NCBI GenBank assembly: GCA_039024435.1
Contig: JBCCQH010000071.1
Span: 1 to 38,331 of the forward strand
Direction: 5' to 3'
Length of the DNA: 38,331 nt
Source: JBCCQH01 sp039024435
GTDB taxonomy: Bacteria; Bacteroidota; Bacteroidia; J057; JADKCL01
Notes under the pieces: generated by a model
Seen by the model: the letters and a program-made list of their open reading frames with translations, nothing else
What the model was told of the DNA's origin: nothing
The model's database searches: none
Made by a program: the position numbers and the translations under genes
Shown: piece by piece, positions 24,314 to 33,800 of the stretch
Layout of the letters: each line of letters opens with the position of its first letter
How positions within the stretch are numbered: the first letter of the stretch is position 1

Positions 24314-26158
24314 ATGATGAAGCTCCTTTGGAAATTCCTGACCGCGGCAATCGTGCTCGGTGCCAGTTCCCCGGTTTTGGCGGACGGTTACGCGTTCAGC
24401 ATTGACCTGAACCAAGTCGAAAATGACCGCCTCATGGTCGAACTGATCACGCCGAAAGTGGATCAGGCGACGATTGAATACCAAATGCCCAAAGTGGTGC
24501 CCGGCACCTACTCCATCTCCGATTTCGGGCGCTTTGTGCATGATTTGAAGGCTTTTGATGCGGCGGGCAATGAGCTAACGGTCTCCCACCCCGACGCCAA
24601 TCGCTGGAAAGTCGAAAACGCTACCCAACTGCACCGGATTACCTACTGGGTAGAGGATACCTGGGACACCGATCAGAAGGGCCGCATCTTCGAACCGGGC
24701 GGCACCAACATCGAAGCAGGCAAAAACTTCATGATCAATACCTTTGGTTTTTTTGGCTACCTCGAAGGCATGAAGGAAACCCCGATCAAGCTCACCGTGC
24801 GCCATCCCCGGGAATTTTACGGGGCCACGGCCCTGGTTGCTACCGATGACGAAGACGGCGTCGACGTGTACGAAGTAGAAAATTACCACGTCCTTGCCGA
24901 CAGCCCCTTGATGTACAGCAAGCCCAACAAAGCCAGCGAGCAAGTCGGGGGGGCGGAAGTACTGGTCGCCGTGTATTCGCCCAACGAACGCGTGGGAGCC
25001 GAAGCCGTCATGAAAGAGTTATCGGCGGTATTGGCCGCGCAAAAAGAATACCTCGGGGGACAGTTGCCAGTGAAAAAATACGCCTTTCTCATCTACCTCA
25101 CACCGGGCATCGGAGGGGGAATGGGGGCCTTGGAGCACTCGAATTCCTCGATGTACTACATGCCGGAATCCGAAGAGCAAGCCGCCGCCGAGATGATGGT
25201 TGACGTGGCCGCCCACGAGTTTTTTCACATCGTAACGCCGCTGAACATCCATTCGGAAGAAATCCACTACTTCGACTACATCGATCCCAAGATGTCGAAG
25301 CACCTCTGGCTCTACGAGGGCATGACCGAGTACTCCGCGGGCCTCGTCCAGGCAAAGTATGACTTGATCCACAAAGGGGCTTACTTGCGGATGCTGCAAC
25401 AAAAGATCACCATGGCCAGCCTCTTCAACGACACGCTGCCCTTTACCGAATTGAGTAAAAAGTGCCTCGACGAGACGAAAAGTCAGTACATCAATGTCTA
25501 CCAGAAAGGCGCGCTCATCGGCCTGGCGCTGGACATCCAGTTGCGTGAATTGTCAAATGGGGAAATGGGCATCCAGGAATTGCTCCGCGAACTCTCAAAG
25601 ACCTACGGCAAGAACCAGCCTTTCAAGGACGAAGAACTCTTCGACAAGATCACGGAACTGACCTATCCGGAGATCCGCGAATTTTTCCGCCGCCACGTAG
25701 AAGGCCCTACGCCTCTCCCCTATGCGGAAATCTTTCAAAAGGTGGGCATCAAGTATGAGCCCTTCGCCAACCGCAAGATTCTCAGCTTCGGAAAAGTCGA
25801 CGTCAACTGGGATGCGGACGCGGGCTATTGGACCGTTTCCAATGCCAGTCGCGCCAATAAATTCGGTAAGCAACTCGGCTATCAAGACGGCGACCAAATT
25901 GTTTCCTTCGACGGGGAAGAACTCACCTTTGACAATTTTGATGCGGTACTCTCCCGGTTCCGCAAGCGCCGCAAGGAAAAAGACAAGATCGTCGTCGAAA
26001 TCCGGCGCGAACAAGAAGACGGCAGCCGCAAGCTCGTCAAAGCCAAAGCCAAAGCCATCACCGCCAATTTTCGCGGGGTCAACCGCCTAAGCTTCGATCC
26101 GAATGCCACGCCGGAGCAGGAAAAGCTGCGAGAAGCCTGGCTGGAACCCCAGATTTGA
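24314..26158 (+). CDS. M61-family metallopeptidase with PDZ-like domain
   Basis: Predicted exported zinc aminopeptidase of the glycyl aminopeptidase (M61) family, 614 residues. A signal peptide covers about 1-23, followed by an N-terminal beta domain. The catalytic domain contains the upstream GGGMGALEHSNSS, the zinc motif HEFFH at residues 301-305, and the third-ligand region WLYEGMTEY about 40 residues later. A PDZ-like domain at about 495-590 includes GKQLGYQDGDQIVSFDGEEL. The active-site residues are present, so activity is expected. The role is periplasmic peptide processing or nutrition (inference). A second ATG immediately follows the first. Confidence 0.94.
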   Translation: MMKLLWKFLTAAIVLGASSPVLADGYAFSIDLNQVENDRLMVELITPKVDQATIEYQMPKVVPGTYSISDFGRFVHDLKAFDAAGNELTVSHPDANRWKVENATQLHRITYWVEDTWDTDQKGRIFEPGGTNIEAGKNFMINTFGFFGYLEGMKETPIKLTVRHPREFYGATALVATDDEDGVDVYEVENYHVLADSPLMYSKPNKASEQVGGAEVLVAVYSPNERVGAEAVMKELSAVLAAQKEYLGGQLPVKKYAFLIYLTPGIGGGMGALEHSNSSMYYMPESEEQAAAEMMVDVAAHEFFHIVTPLNIHSEEIHYFDYIDPKMSKHLWLYEGMTEYSAGLVQAKYDLIHKGAYLRMLQQKITMASLFNDTLPFTELSKKCLDETKSQYINVYQKGALIGLALDIQLRELSNGEMGIQELLRELSKTYGKNQPFKDEELFDKITELTYPEIREFFRRHVEGPTPLPYAEIFQKVGIKYEPFANRKILSFGKVDVNWDADAGYWTVSNASRANKFGKQLGYQDGDQIVSFDGEELTFDNFDAVLSRFRKRRKEKDKIVVEIRREQEDGSRKLVKAKAKAITANFRGVNRLSFDPNATPEQEKLREAWLEPQI

Positions 26159-26498
26159 GTGTTCTAGGGGCAGTTTAGCTTACAAGATTCAACGCCAGCG
26201 GCCTCCGGATATCCCCCTGGGCCACGGGCAGTTGCCCGGTTCCAATTTGTGACCGTTCGGAAAGCCTTTCCCCGTCACGCGCAGCGGGGAAGTGCGTGGA
26301 TGACCGGAACTTTCTCCCCGCAAAACCAGTTTCCCCCGCTGCCACAAAAACCTCCGTCCGCATTTTTCGTATGCCCCTTTACGTTGGTGAGGGAAGTGCC
26401 TCCCCCATCCGTGTCGCGTCCAGGATAGGAAAAATTGCTTGCACATGTTTTATTTCCCCGTTTTTGTCAATCAATCACGGTTTCACTATTGCAAACTG
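26159..26498. other. Intergenic region before the actin-like/SEDS-PBP operon
   Basis: It has two compact hairpins without T-tracts, CGGGC-AGTT-GCCCG (26225-26238) and TTCCCCG/CGGGGAA (26268-26291). No other gene is visible. The operon's promoter is presumed to lie here, but no good TAnnTTTG match was found. Confidence 0.5.
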
Positions 26499-28955
26499 AT
26501 GCCGCCCCAGGCCGAGCTCAATCAGGTTGAGTTCAGCTTCATCGTGCAACAGGTACCGGGCCACGCCGTGGAACTGCTCCGCATCTACAAAGGAACCCGC
26601 TTCATTTCCGCCCGCGGATTTGACTCCGATTTGAAGTTTTCCGCCCGTGAAATGGCCATCCAGACCGAACTCAACGCCCAAGGGGTTCCCGAACTTGTGG
26701 TTCGCATCCAGTCCGAGCGCACGACCGAATCCGAAACCGAATCTGCTTCCGCCTTGGCCGAGGCCGGCTTCCAGTGGATCCAGGACCAAGGCGACCTCCG
26801 TCTGCAGTTCCGGGGCATGGAACCGGGTCCGGTGCGCCTGACCTTCGTTCTGGACACCGGTGAAGGCAACACCTACCGCGGCAGTTTCCTCCTCGTGACC
26901 GCTCCACCGAAGAATATCTTCGACGCGGTGTTCGACTTTGGATCGGAAGCTTCGCAGATCGCCGTCCACCAGCGCGGCACCGAGCCGAACTGGGAACCGC
27001 GGATCAACTTGCTGGACCGGCTCCTTTTTGACTTTTACGCCCCGGCGCTGCACCGCGGCCACCTCACCCGCTACGAACCCCAGGACGAACCCTCCCGGGT
27101 CACCCTCTCCAGTGCGAAGCGGGAGCGCTTCATGGCCTACGACCACCATCCCGGCGGCGTAGCTAACCCTCATCTCTTCAATTCCAGTTTCTTTGTGCTG
27201 CGGAACTACCACTGCGACGAAGCAAGCGGCCCGGCACCCGACATCAGCGCAGCTCCCTTCGCCGAAGGGGACCAGGAGTGGGTCAGCCTTCTCGGCGACA
27301 CGAATGACCGGCGCTACATGGTCCCCAAACACGACCGCGATTACGAGATCGTCCCCAACCTGAAACTGGCCGAACTCGGAATCACCCGCGACTTTACCCT
27401 TTGCGTGGAAGGGGACCACGTCAGTTTTGCCCAGCAGCGAATCCAGGCGTGCATCTTCCGCCGGGTACTGAACCAATTCTTGCACTTGCTGCTCCGCGAA
27501 ATCGAACTGAATCACCGCGACAACCGGCACAAATTGCTGAAGCTCACCGTGCTGGTGCCCAATATCTACTCCCAATTGCGGGTCTCCAAACTGATCCGAG
27601 ACCTGTACCGGGACCTGCGCACCATCGTGCTCGACAACGACTACGGCTTCGTCGGGGTCGAAGTCCAAACCCTCTCCGAAAGCGACGCCGCCCTGCTGGG
27701 CTTGCTCACCGATCCGGGTGTGGAAGGACTGGACCACACCCACCTGCGGCCGGATGAGCACTGTCTGGTCATCGATTCGGGCAAAGGCACCACCGACATC
27801 TCCATCGTTTCGGTAGGGGAAGACAAGCAATACAGCAGTGTGTTCCGCTCAGGGTTTGCCGGAGCGGGCAACGCCTTGACCTATGCCTTTGCCGACACCC
27901 TCTTTGCCGCGATTGTCGGTCCGGAAAAAAGATCGGAACGGGAACAATTCCTGAAGCAGTTCCTCGAAACGGCCGATTTGGCCACCCGCTACGAGTTCCA
28001 CCAGCACCTCGAAGCGGTCAAGCAGAACTACGGCAAGCGCCACGCCCCCGATTACACCTACACCCGCGAGGAATTCACCCGGATGTTTGCCGGAATCGAC
28101 GCCCGCAGTGACCTGACCGTTCTCCGGCAAAAACTTGAAGAGCAGTTCTCGCGCCCGGCAAAAACCATGCAGGACTACTTCGGGATCGTCAGCGCGACCA
28201 TTGACCGGCTTGTGCAAATGGCGGTGAAAAAAGTCCAAAATTCCCAAGTGGACCAATTTTCCATAGTGGTGCTCTCCGGACGCAGTTTCCTGATGCAGGA
28301 CTACCGGGACCGCCTGGAAAACGCTTTGCGGGAGAAATTCAACATCAAGCGGGTCATCTTCCGTCCGGCCAATCTCAAAAGCAGTTGCCTCCTGGGACCA
28401 CTCAACCATCCCCGGGGCATCAACCGCAACTCCGACCTGATCGGCACCCCGATCTTCCACACCGGAGAACGCCGCCTCGCCAGCTGGCTCGAACGGATCC
28501 GGGACCGTATCCCCGGGGCCCGCAACCGCCCCAACTCCACCAACATCAACCTCCGCTACTTCTTCCTTCAGGGCGAAGATTTCGATCCGGGCGCAGAGTC
28601 AGTCACCATCTGCGGCCGCGAACCTATCCTGGACGGCATCGCCAATGACGAAGCCGCCAACCTGGTCTACGTCGGGGAAGACTTCCTGCTCCGGGGCAAA
28701 CACAGCGGTGCCCCCTTGCGCTTCGGTCATCGAACCGGCCAAAGTCTCAATTCCGATCCGCTGGCCTGGATGTCGCTGTTTCCCCACGTAAAAGGCCCCG
28801 GCTACGTCCATCTCATACAACCCTCCGCCGCCCACAAACCGGCCCGACCTGCGAATGCGTCGGACCCAATTCCGCGACGCGAACCGCAACCGCCGACTTC
28901 CCCGCCACCTTCCCGGGAAAAATCCACCGATGACGACATGTGGGATTATATTTGA
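26499..28955 (+). CDS. Actin/Hsp70-superfamily ATPase-like protein
   Basis: An 818-residue cytoplasmic protein of the sugar kinase/Hsp70/actin ATPase fold. The phosphate-1 motif is FDFGSEAS at about 145-152, phosphate-2 is IDSGKGTTD at 425-433, and the adenosine motif is VVLSGRS at 590-596. GFAGAGNALTYAFADTL after phosphate-2 resembles the connecting helices of this fold. It differs from DnaK in having about 140 beta-rich residues before the first motif, long insertions, no substrate-binding domain, and a proline-rich tail ending DDDMWDYI. MPPQAELNQVEF was chosen as the start; an upstream ATG at 26445 would add 18 residues. It opens the operon, suggesting an MreB- or FtsA-like partner of the membrane synthase; a virulence-factor SrfB-like role is the main alternative. 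Confidence 0.85.
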   Translation: MPPQAELNQVEFSFIVQQVPGHAVELLRIYKGTRFISARGFDSDLKFSAREMAIQTELNAQGVPELVVRIQSERTTESETESASALAEAGFQWIQDQGDLRLQFRGMEPGPVRLTFVLDTGEGNTYRGSFLLVTAPPKNIFDAVFDFGSEASQIAVHQRGTEPNWEPRINLLDRLLFDFYAPALHRGHLTRYEPQDEPSRVTLSSAKRERFMAYDHHPGGVANPHLFNSSFFVLRNYHCDEASGPAPDISAAPFAEGDQEWVSLLGDTNDRRYMVPKHDRDYEIVPNLKLAELGITRDFTLCVEGDHVSFAQQRIQACIFRRVLNQFLHLLLREIELNHRDNRHKLLKLTVLVPNIYSQLRVSKLIRDLYRDLRTIVLDNDYGFVGVEVQTLSESDAALLGLLTDPGVEGLDHTHLRPDEHCLVIDSGKGTTDISIVSVGEDKQYSSVFRSGFAGAGNALTYAFADTLFAAIVGPEKRSEREQFLKQFLETADLATRYEFHQHLEAVKQNYGKRHAPDYTYTREEFTRMFAGIDARSDLTVLRQKLEEQFSRPAKTMQDYFGIVSATIDRLVQMAVKKVQNSQVDQFSIVVLSGRSFLMQDYRDRLENALREKFNIKRVIFRPANLKSSCLLGPLNHPRGINRNSDLIGTPIFHTGERRLASWLERIRDRIPGARNRPNSTNINLRYFFLQGEDFDPGAESVTICGREPILDGIANDEAANLVYVGEDFLLRGKHSGAPLRFGHRTGQSLNSDPLAWMSLFPHVKGPGYVHLIQPSAAHKPARPANASDPIPRREPQPPTSPPPSREKSTDDDMWDYI

Positions 28956-28977
28956 TCCGCAAGACCGCTCCGCAACT

Positions 28978-30816
28978 ATGGCCCGTACCCCAATCCAATA
29001 CTTCGCCCGCCGCCTCGCTCCGCTGTTTGGTGCGTGGCTACTCGCCGGACACCTGATTGCCGATACCCTTCCGCCCCCGACCCAGCCAGTGAAAGATTAC
29101 CTCAATCGAGCCTCCGCGGGATTTTCTCCTTTCACCGAGGATGTCATCGTGCGGCAGGGTCCGCACCTGAAAGCCTACACCACCGTCCAGTCGATCTCGG
29201 TCATTATGCCGGCCGAACGTCCCCAGGACAGCACCGGATTATACATCCACGCCGGAGATAGCCTGGAATTCCTGCTGCAGCCCATGGAAAGCGGCGCCTC
29301 CTACTTTGATTTTCCGGACGATTCGGCTATCTCCGCCTACCTTGCCCGGCACTTTAAAGATCTGCGCATCCCAGTGAAACGTACCGAGGGAACTTCGCAC
29401 TATACATTTCCCTACGCGGATCAAAATGGCGCGCAAGGCTATCAATTGGAGTACATCCTCCCGCAGATGGGCATCCCCCTGGCCGAAGATGGAAACTTGG
29501 CGTACGCAAATCTACCCGAAGTCCGGGATGCCATTGCTTCTTGTCTGGTCCAATGGGTGCTGCTCGCTGAGTCGGGCAACGTGGTCCCCACCCTCCAAAA
29601 TGGCCGGGTGCGCCCCTTGCCCCGTTACCAGGTTACGGAGCTCAAAGCCGGGGAAGCCCTGCTTGTCGGCACCGTACAACCCGAACAACTCGCTGCCCCC
29701 AATGAATCGCGCACCCATTACCTCTGGCTGTTCCTCGGTCTGGTCGCCGGGGTGGCCATCATGGGGGTCGTGGTACTGGCGCTCGGCAAGCGCAGTCCCA
29801 GAGTACCGACCGGAACCAACCCGGACGAATCGGGCAAAGTCAAAGAGCAGACGCCGGAGACTCCACGCGCCGAAGGCGGGCCTCAAGCCGAAGACACACC
29901 GCTGGAACCGGACGACATCACCACCGACGGCATGAAGAAACTGCTCCGCGACGCCGACGATCACGTGCTCGCCGAACTCGGCGCTTGGCTCGGTAACGCG
30001 GTCAAATCAGAAGCCATTCCCCTCAACGATTGGCTGGTCGGTCACCTCAAGCGGATCGATGCCCTGTCCGAACAGGCGCCCGACCCTGTGGAAGCCATCG
30101 CCATCATCAGCCGACTCCTGCAAGAGCTTTCCGAAATGGCCACCGCCCTCGACCACCCGCGCGGGACGGAGTACTTCCGCACCTTGCAATCCCGCCAGGC
30201 CGAGGCCGCGGTGACCCGGCGCATTCTGAAAAGCCTCCAAGACGGCCAATCCCTGACCCAAAGTACCGAGCAGATCAACCAATTCCGCCAGCAATTGGCG
30301 GAGCGGCCTGAGATCCCCACCGAGGCCGATGTCCATTTCCCTGCGGAGCAATATGCACTTGACCTGGGCCGGCGCCTGCAACGCCTGGAAAACGACGCCG
30401 CCCGCCCGGACCAAGCCCAAACCTACCTGAGCCGGCTGGACCAGCGCCTGGGCCGCGTGCTCGAACAACTCGGAACGATGGAAGATCCCCCAACTCCCGC
30501 CCAGCACGCCGCAATCCTCAGCACGCTATTCGCCAAAGTCCTGCACCTGGAAGATTTCCTGCGCATCTACCTGGGTGCCGCCCATTCGGAAGCAACCCGC
30601 ACCAATCCCGACCTCATCGAGCAAGGCCGCCGCATCGGGGACCTGGATCCCAAAACCTACCGCCACTTTGAGGAGGACATCTCGCGGGTGCCGCGCTCGG
30701 TGCGCAACCTGCGGGCGGTGGCCCGGACCGCCGGCGTTACCCAACTCGACGAGGTCCTGGTCGATGGCTACTACATCCCGCCGAGCGCGCTGCAAGCCAA
30801 TCAAGATCCCCAATGA
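28978..30816 (+). CDS. Bitopic membrane protein of unknown function
   Basis: The 612-residue product is not recognised. It has a signal or anchor segment at about 10-26 (LAPLFGAWLLAGHLIA), an extracytoplasmic domain of roughly 220 residues, and a membrane helix near 248-270 (LFLGLVAGVAIMGVVVLAL). A charged, proline-containing linker follows, then a long helical cytoplasmic domain rich in Leu, Arg, Gln and Glu. The layout suits a transmembrane connector between a cytoplasmic ATPase and an extracytoplasmic enzyme. The ATG 22 nt after the previous stop is preferred; an earlier in-frame ATG at 28930 would overlap the ATPase gene. Its stop overlaps the next start as ATGA. Confidence 0.85.
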   Translation: MARTPIQYFARRLAPLFGAWLLAGHLIADTLPPPTQPVKDYLNRASAGFSPFTEDVIVRQGPHLKAYTTVQSISVIMPAERPQDSTGLYIHAGDSLEFLLQPMESGASYFDFPDDSAISAYLARHFKDLRIPVKRTEGTSHYTFPYADQNGAQGYQLEYILPQMGIPLAEDGNLAYANLPEVRDAIASCLVQWVLLAESGNVVPTLQNGRVRPLPRYQVTELKAGEALLVGTVQPEQLAAPNESRTHYLWLFLGLVAGVAIMGVVVLALGKRSPRVPTGTNPDESGKVKEQTPETPRAEGGPQAEDTPLEPDDITTDGMKKLLRDADDHVLAELGAWLGNAVKSEAIPLNDWLVGHLKRIDALSEQAPDPVEAIAIISRLLQELSEMATALDHPRGTEYFRTLQSRQAEAAVTRRILKSLQDGQSLTQSTEQINQFRQQLAERPEIPTEADVHFPAEQYALDLGRRLQRLENDAARPDQAQTYLSRLDQRLGRVLEQLGTMEDPPTPAQHAAILSTLFAKVLHLEDFLRIYLGAAHSEATRTNPDLIEQGRRIGDLDPKTYRHFEEDISRVPRSVRNLRAVARTAGVTQLDEVLVDGYYIPPSALQANQDPQ

Positions 30817-33800
30817 CGATCAGCCTGTTCTTGTTGCTGTGCTTGGGGGCAATCCTCTTTCTGGTGGCGCTGCCGGGAGGGTCGGTCGTCCGCCCCGGGC
30901 AGGCACCGCAACGGCGACGGGTATTTGTCCTGATCTGGACCCTGCTTGCCGGGACGGCCATCTGGACGGTCAACCGCTACATTTATCCGGCGGACAAGGT
31001 CAATGTCTTCGGCAATACCGATTACCATGTTCTGCGCCACAAGGGCTTTCAGTTCCGGGATTCGCTCATCCTCGCCGACCGGATGGCCCCAGAAACTGCT
31101 CTTTGGGACGATCTGGATGGTTACTTGACTGTGGGACAAGCACCCTTTGCACTAGCGATGGACAGCTTCTTTCATCCATTTTTCCTGCGAGAAGAAGGAG
31201 GCAATCGCCTGAAAAACAACATTTACCCAAGCTTGGATGCCCGCGAGGGCTTTGAGCTGCGCCAAGGGGACAGCCTGCTGCTTGCGCTCCGAATCGCCCC
31301 CTACGAAAGCGGCGATTCGTTGCAGTACCGCGTGCGCTTCGGGCCGAACGAACCCGAAGCCTTGAGCGATTTCAACCGGCCCATTCGCTACGGCTATCCG
31401 ATTGCCGATATTTTGCGCTATACCCCTGGCTGGCAGACGCACGACAGCATCGTGAACCTCCTCACCGGCGCTTGGCTCTTGCGTACCGAACAAGGAGAGT
31501 CCGAGAGTGCCCTGGCGCTGTTCCCCTCCCGCAAGCTCTACCGGATGCCCGAACTCTACCTCGCCGCGGGCGGTAAAACCGTGATTGGCACCACTGGATC
31601 CCTGGCCTTTCGCATTCCGGTTGCCCCGGAGCAGGACTTTTTCACGGGTCTGGGCCTGAGCAAAAGCCCCGTTCTGCACCTGCGCGACGAAGAGCGGGGT
31701 GGACGTTTGGCCTTTGACTTTCCGGAGATGTACCGACTGGCCCACGATCCGGAAAACCAGCTTTTCCTCTGCTCGGACCTGCGCGATGTCGCCCAGAATG
31801 TCGTACAGGGCGGATTTCTCCTTTCCCAATTTGCCGAGGCGGACAACCACCACCACATCAACGCCAGCCTGCGCTATTACCACGGCAGCGCCCGCGAACG
31901 CCTCCAAATTCAAGTAGCCGACCACTACCGGCCCGGCAATGACCGCGCCGCAACCATTGCTGGGGGACAAGAGTTTGCGTTGCAGATCCGCGACCCCGGA
32001 ACGCCAGTGGAATGGATCATGGAATTGAGCGATCTGCGGTCCTCCAATGCATTGGGACGCTGGCACCTGATCGGATTTATTTTTGGGTTTTGGGGCTTGG
32101 TTCTGGTTACGGTCGAATGGATCGGGCCACACCGCCTGAACGTCATCGAGATGGCGCTGTACGTGGTGATCTTTGGCTTTTTACTGGTTCGGCTCTTGCT
32201 CCAATGGCGCATGGGGGCTTTTCCGCCGGTAGAAGATGCGGGGCCGCGCACCTTTGCCCTCTTGCGCAGTTTGCGGCACTTCAATCTCACCGTGGGTACG
32301 ACCCTGGGATTTTTTCTGCTGCGCTGGACCTTTCTGAAAGAGACCGACCACCTGAACGATGCATTGGAGGGGTTCTGGCGGCGGGCGCGACGGATGTTTT
32401 CCCGCCAGCAAAGGAGCTTAAATGAGCGCCTCCAATTCAATCTGCGCAAGCGGTGGACCAAGGCCTGGCGGCACGGCCGTCCGGGCGCATTTTTCCTGGC
32501 CTACCTGGCTCCCTGGCTGGCGGTGCTGCTCGGGATTGCCCTCATCAAAGTTCTCGATCTGGAACGCTTGGAACGATTCGTGAACATTGCCGCCCCGGTG
32601 GCGCTGTTTTTGTTCGCGGAGTGGACAATCGAGCACCACCGCAACGAATCCCAGGACCGCTACCTGGGCCTGAATCCTTACTCGCTGTTTAATGCCCTGC
32701 TGGTCCTGGTCCTTCTGGCCATTTCCGATGCCGGATTCGGAATCATCTTTCTGCTGTTCAGCCTGATTTTTCAGATGTACCGGACCTTGTTGCGTCCGGG
32801 GATTTCCACGCGGCGTTCTGGTTTGCGGCGCAATCTGGGGCCGGCCCTGGCCGCCGGAGCTAGCTTTGTTTTGGTGCTACTCGGTGCCGACGACTTCATC
32901 AACTTTGTATTTGCCCGGACCAGCCTCTTCTACTGGGCGCTGCTCGGGCCGGTTCTGCTGGGCAGCGCGCTGTACTTTGCCGCGGTCATTGGGCGGGATT
33001 TCCGCCCGCAACGCCGCACTCTGGTTTTGGGGGGAACTGCCACCGGAATCGCCCTGCTGCTGGTGCTTTTTTCTGGACCGGCGATGCGGGCGGTCGAAGG
33101 TTTCAGCTACGTAAAATACCGGGCCGCCATCCACCACGACAGCCCGGACGCCATCATCCAGGAGGAAAGGTTTGCCTCGGGAAGCATCGGGGAAATCATG
33201 CGCGCCGCCCAAAACCAATGGCTGATCAATACCTACCTGCGCGCGGCCGAGCCAGAAGAAGGCCGGGAGGTCCGCTATTTCCAACTCCGACCCCATTTCA
33301 ACAAAGGCTCCAGCTATACCACCCAAACCACCGACTTGGTCGTGACCCGCTACCTGATTTCCGAGCATGGCGTCGGGGTGGTCATCTTGCTGATCGGGCT
33401 GTTGCTGGCGGTGACGGCGATTTACAGCTTCCGCATGGATCTGCCTCGGCAAGTGGGCTTCGTCCCCTTTGGCGTGTTGCTGCTGCTATTTACCATTGCG
33501 CTGTTCATTTGGCTGACCGCCACCAACCGTTTCATCTTCTTTGGGCAGGATTTTCCGCTAATCAGCCTTACGAGCCTGTTTACCCTCGTTTTCACGCTGG
33601 GACTCTTCCTGGTGGTTATCCGCACCCTGCCCGAGGACCGCAGTGGCCGGATGTGGGTACGGGATAGGGGAAATGAACGCCGGCTCGCGACCTCACTGCC
33701 GCTGTTGCTCCTCCTCGGAGTGGGGCTGGCTCTGCAACAAAGTCGGCGCGAACTGAACGAGGCCAATTTCAACTTCAATGTCTCACTAGATCAAGCCCGC

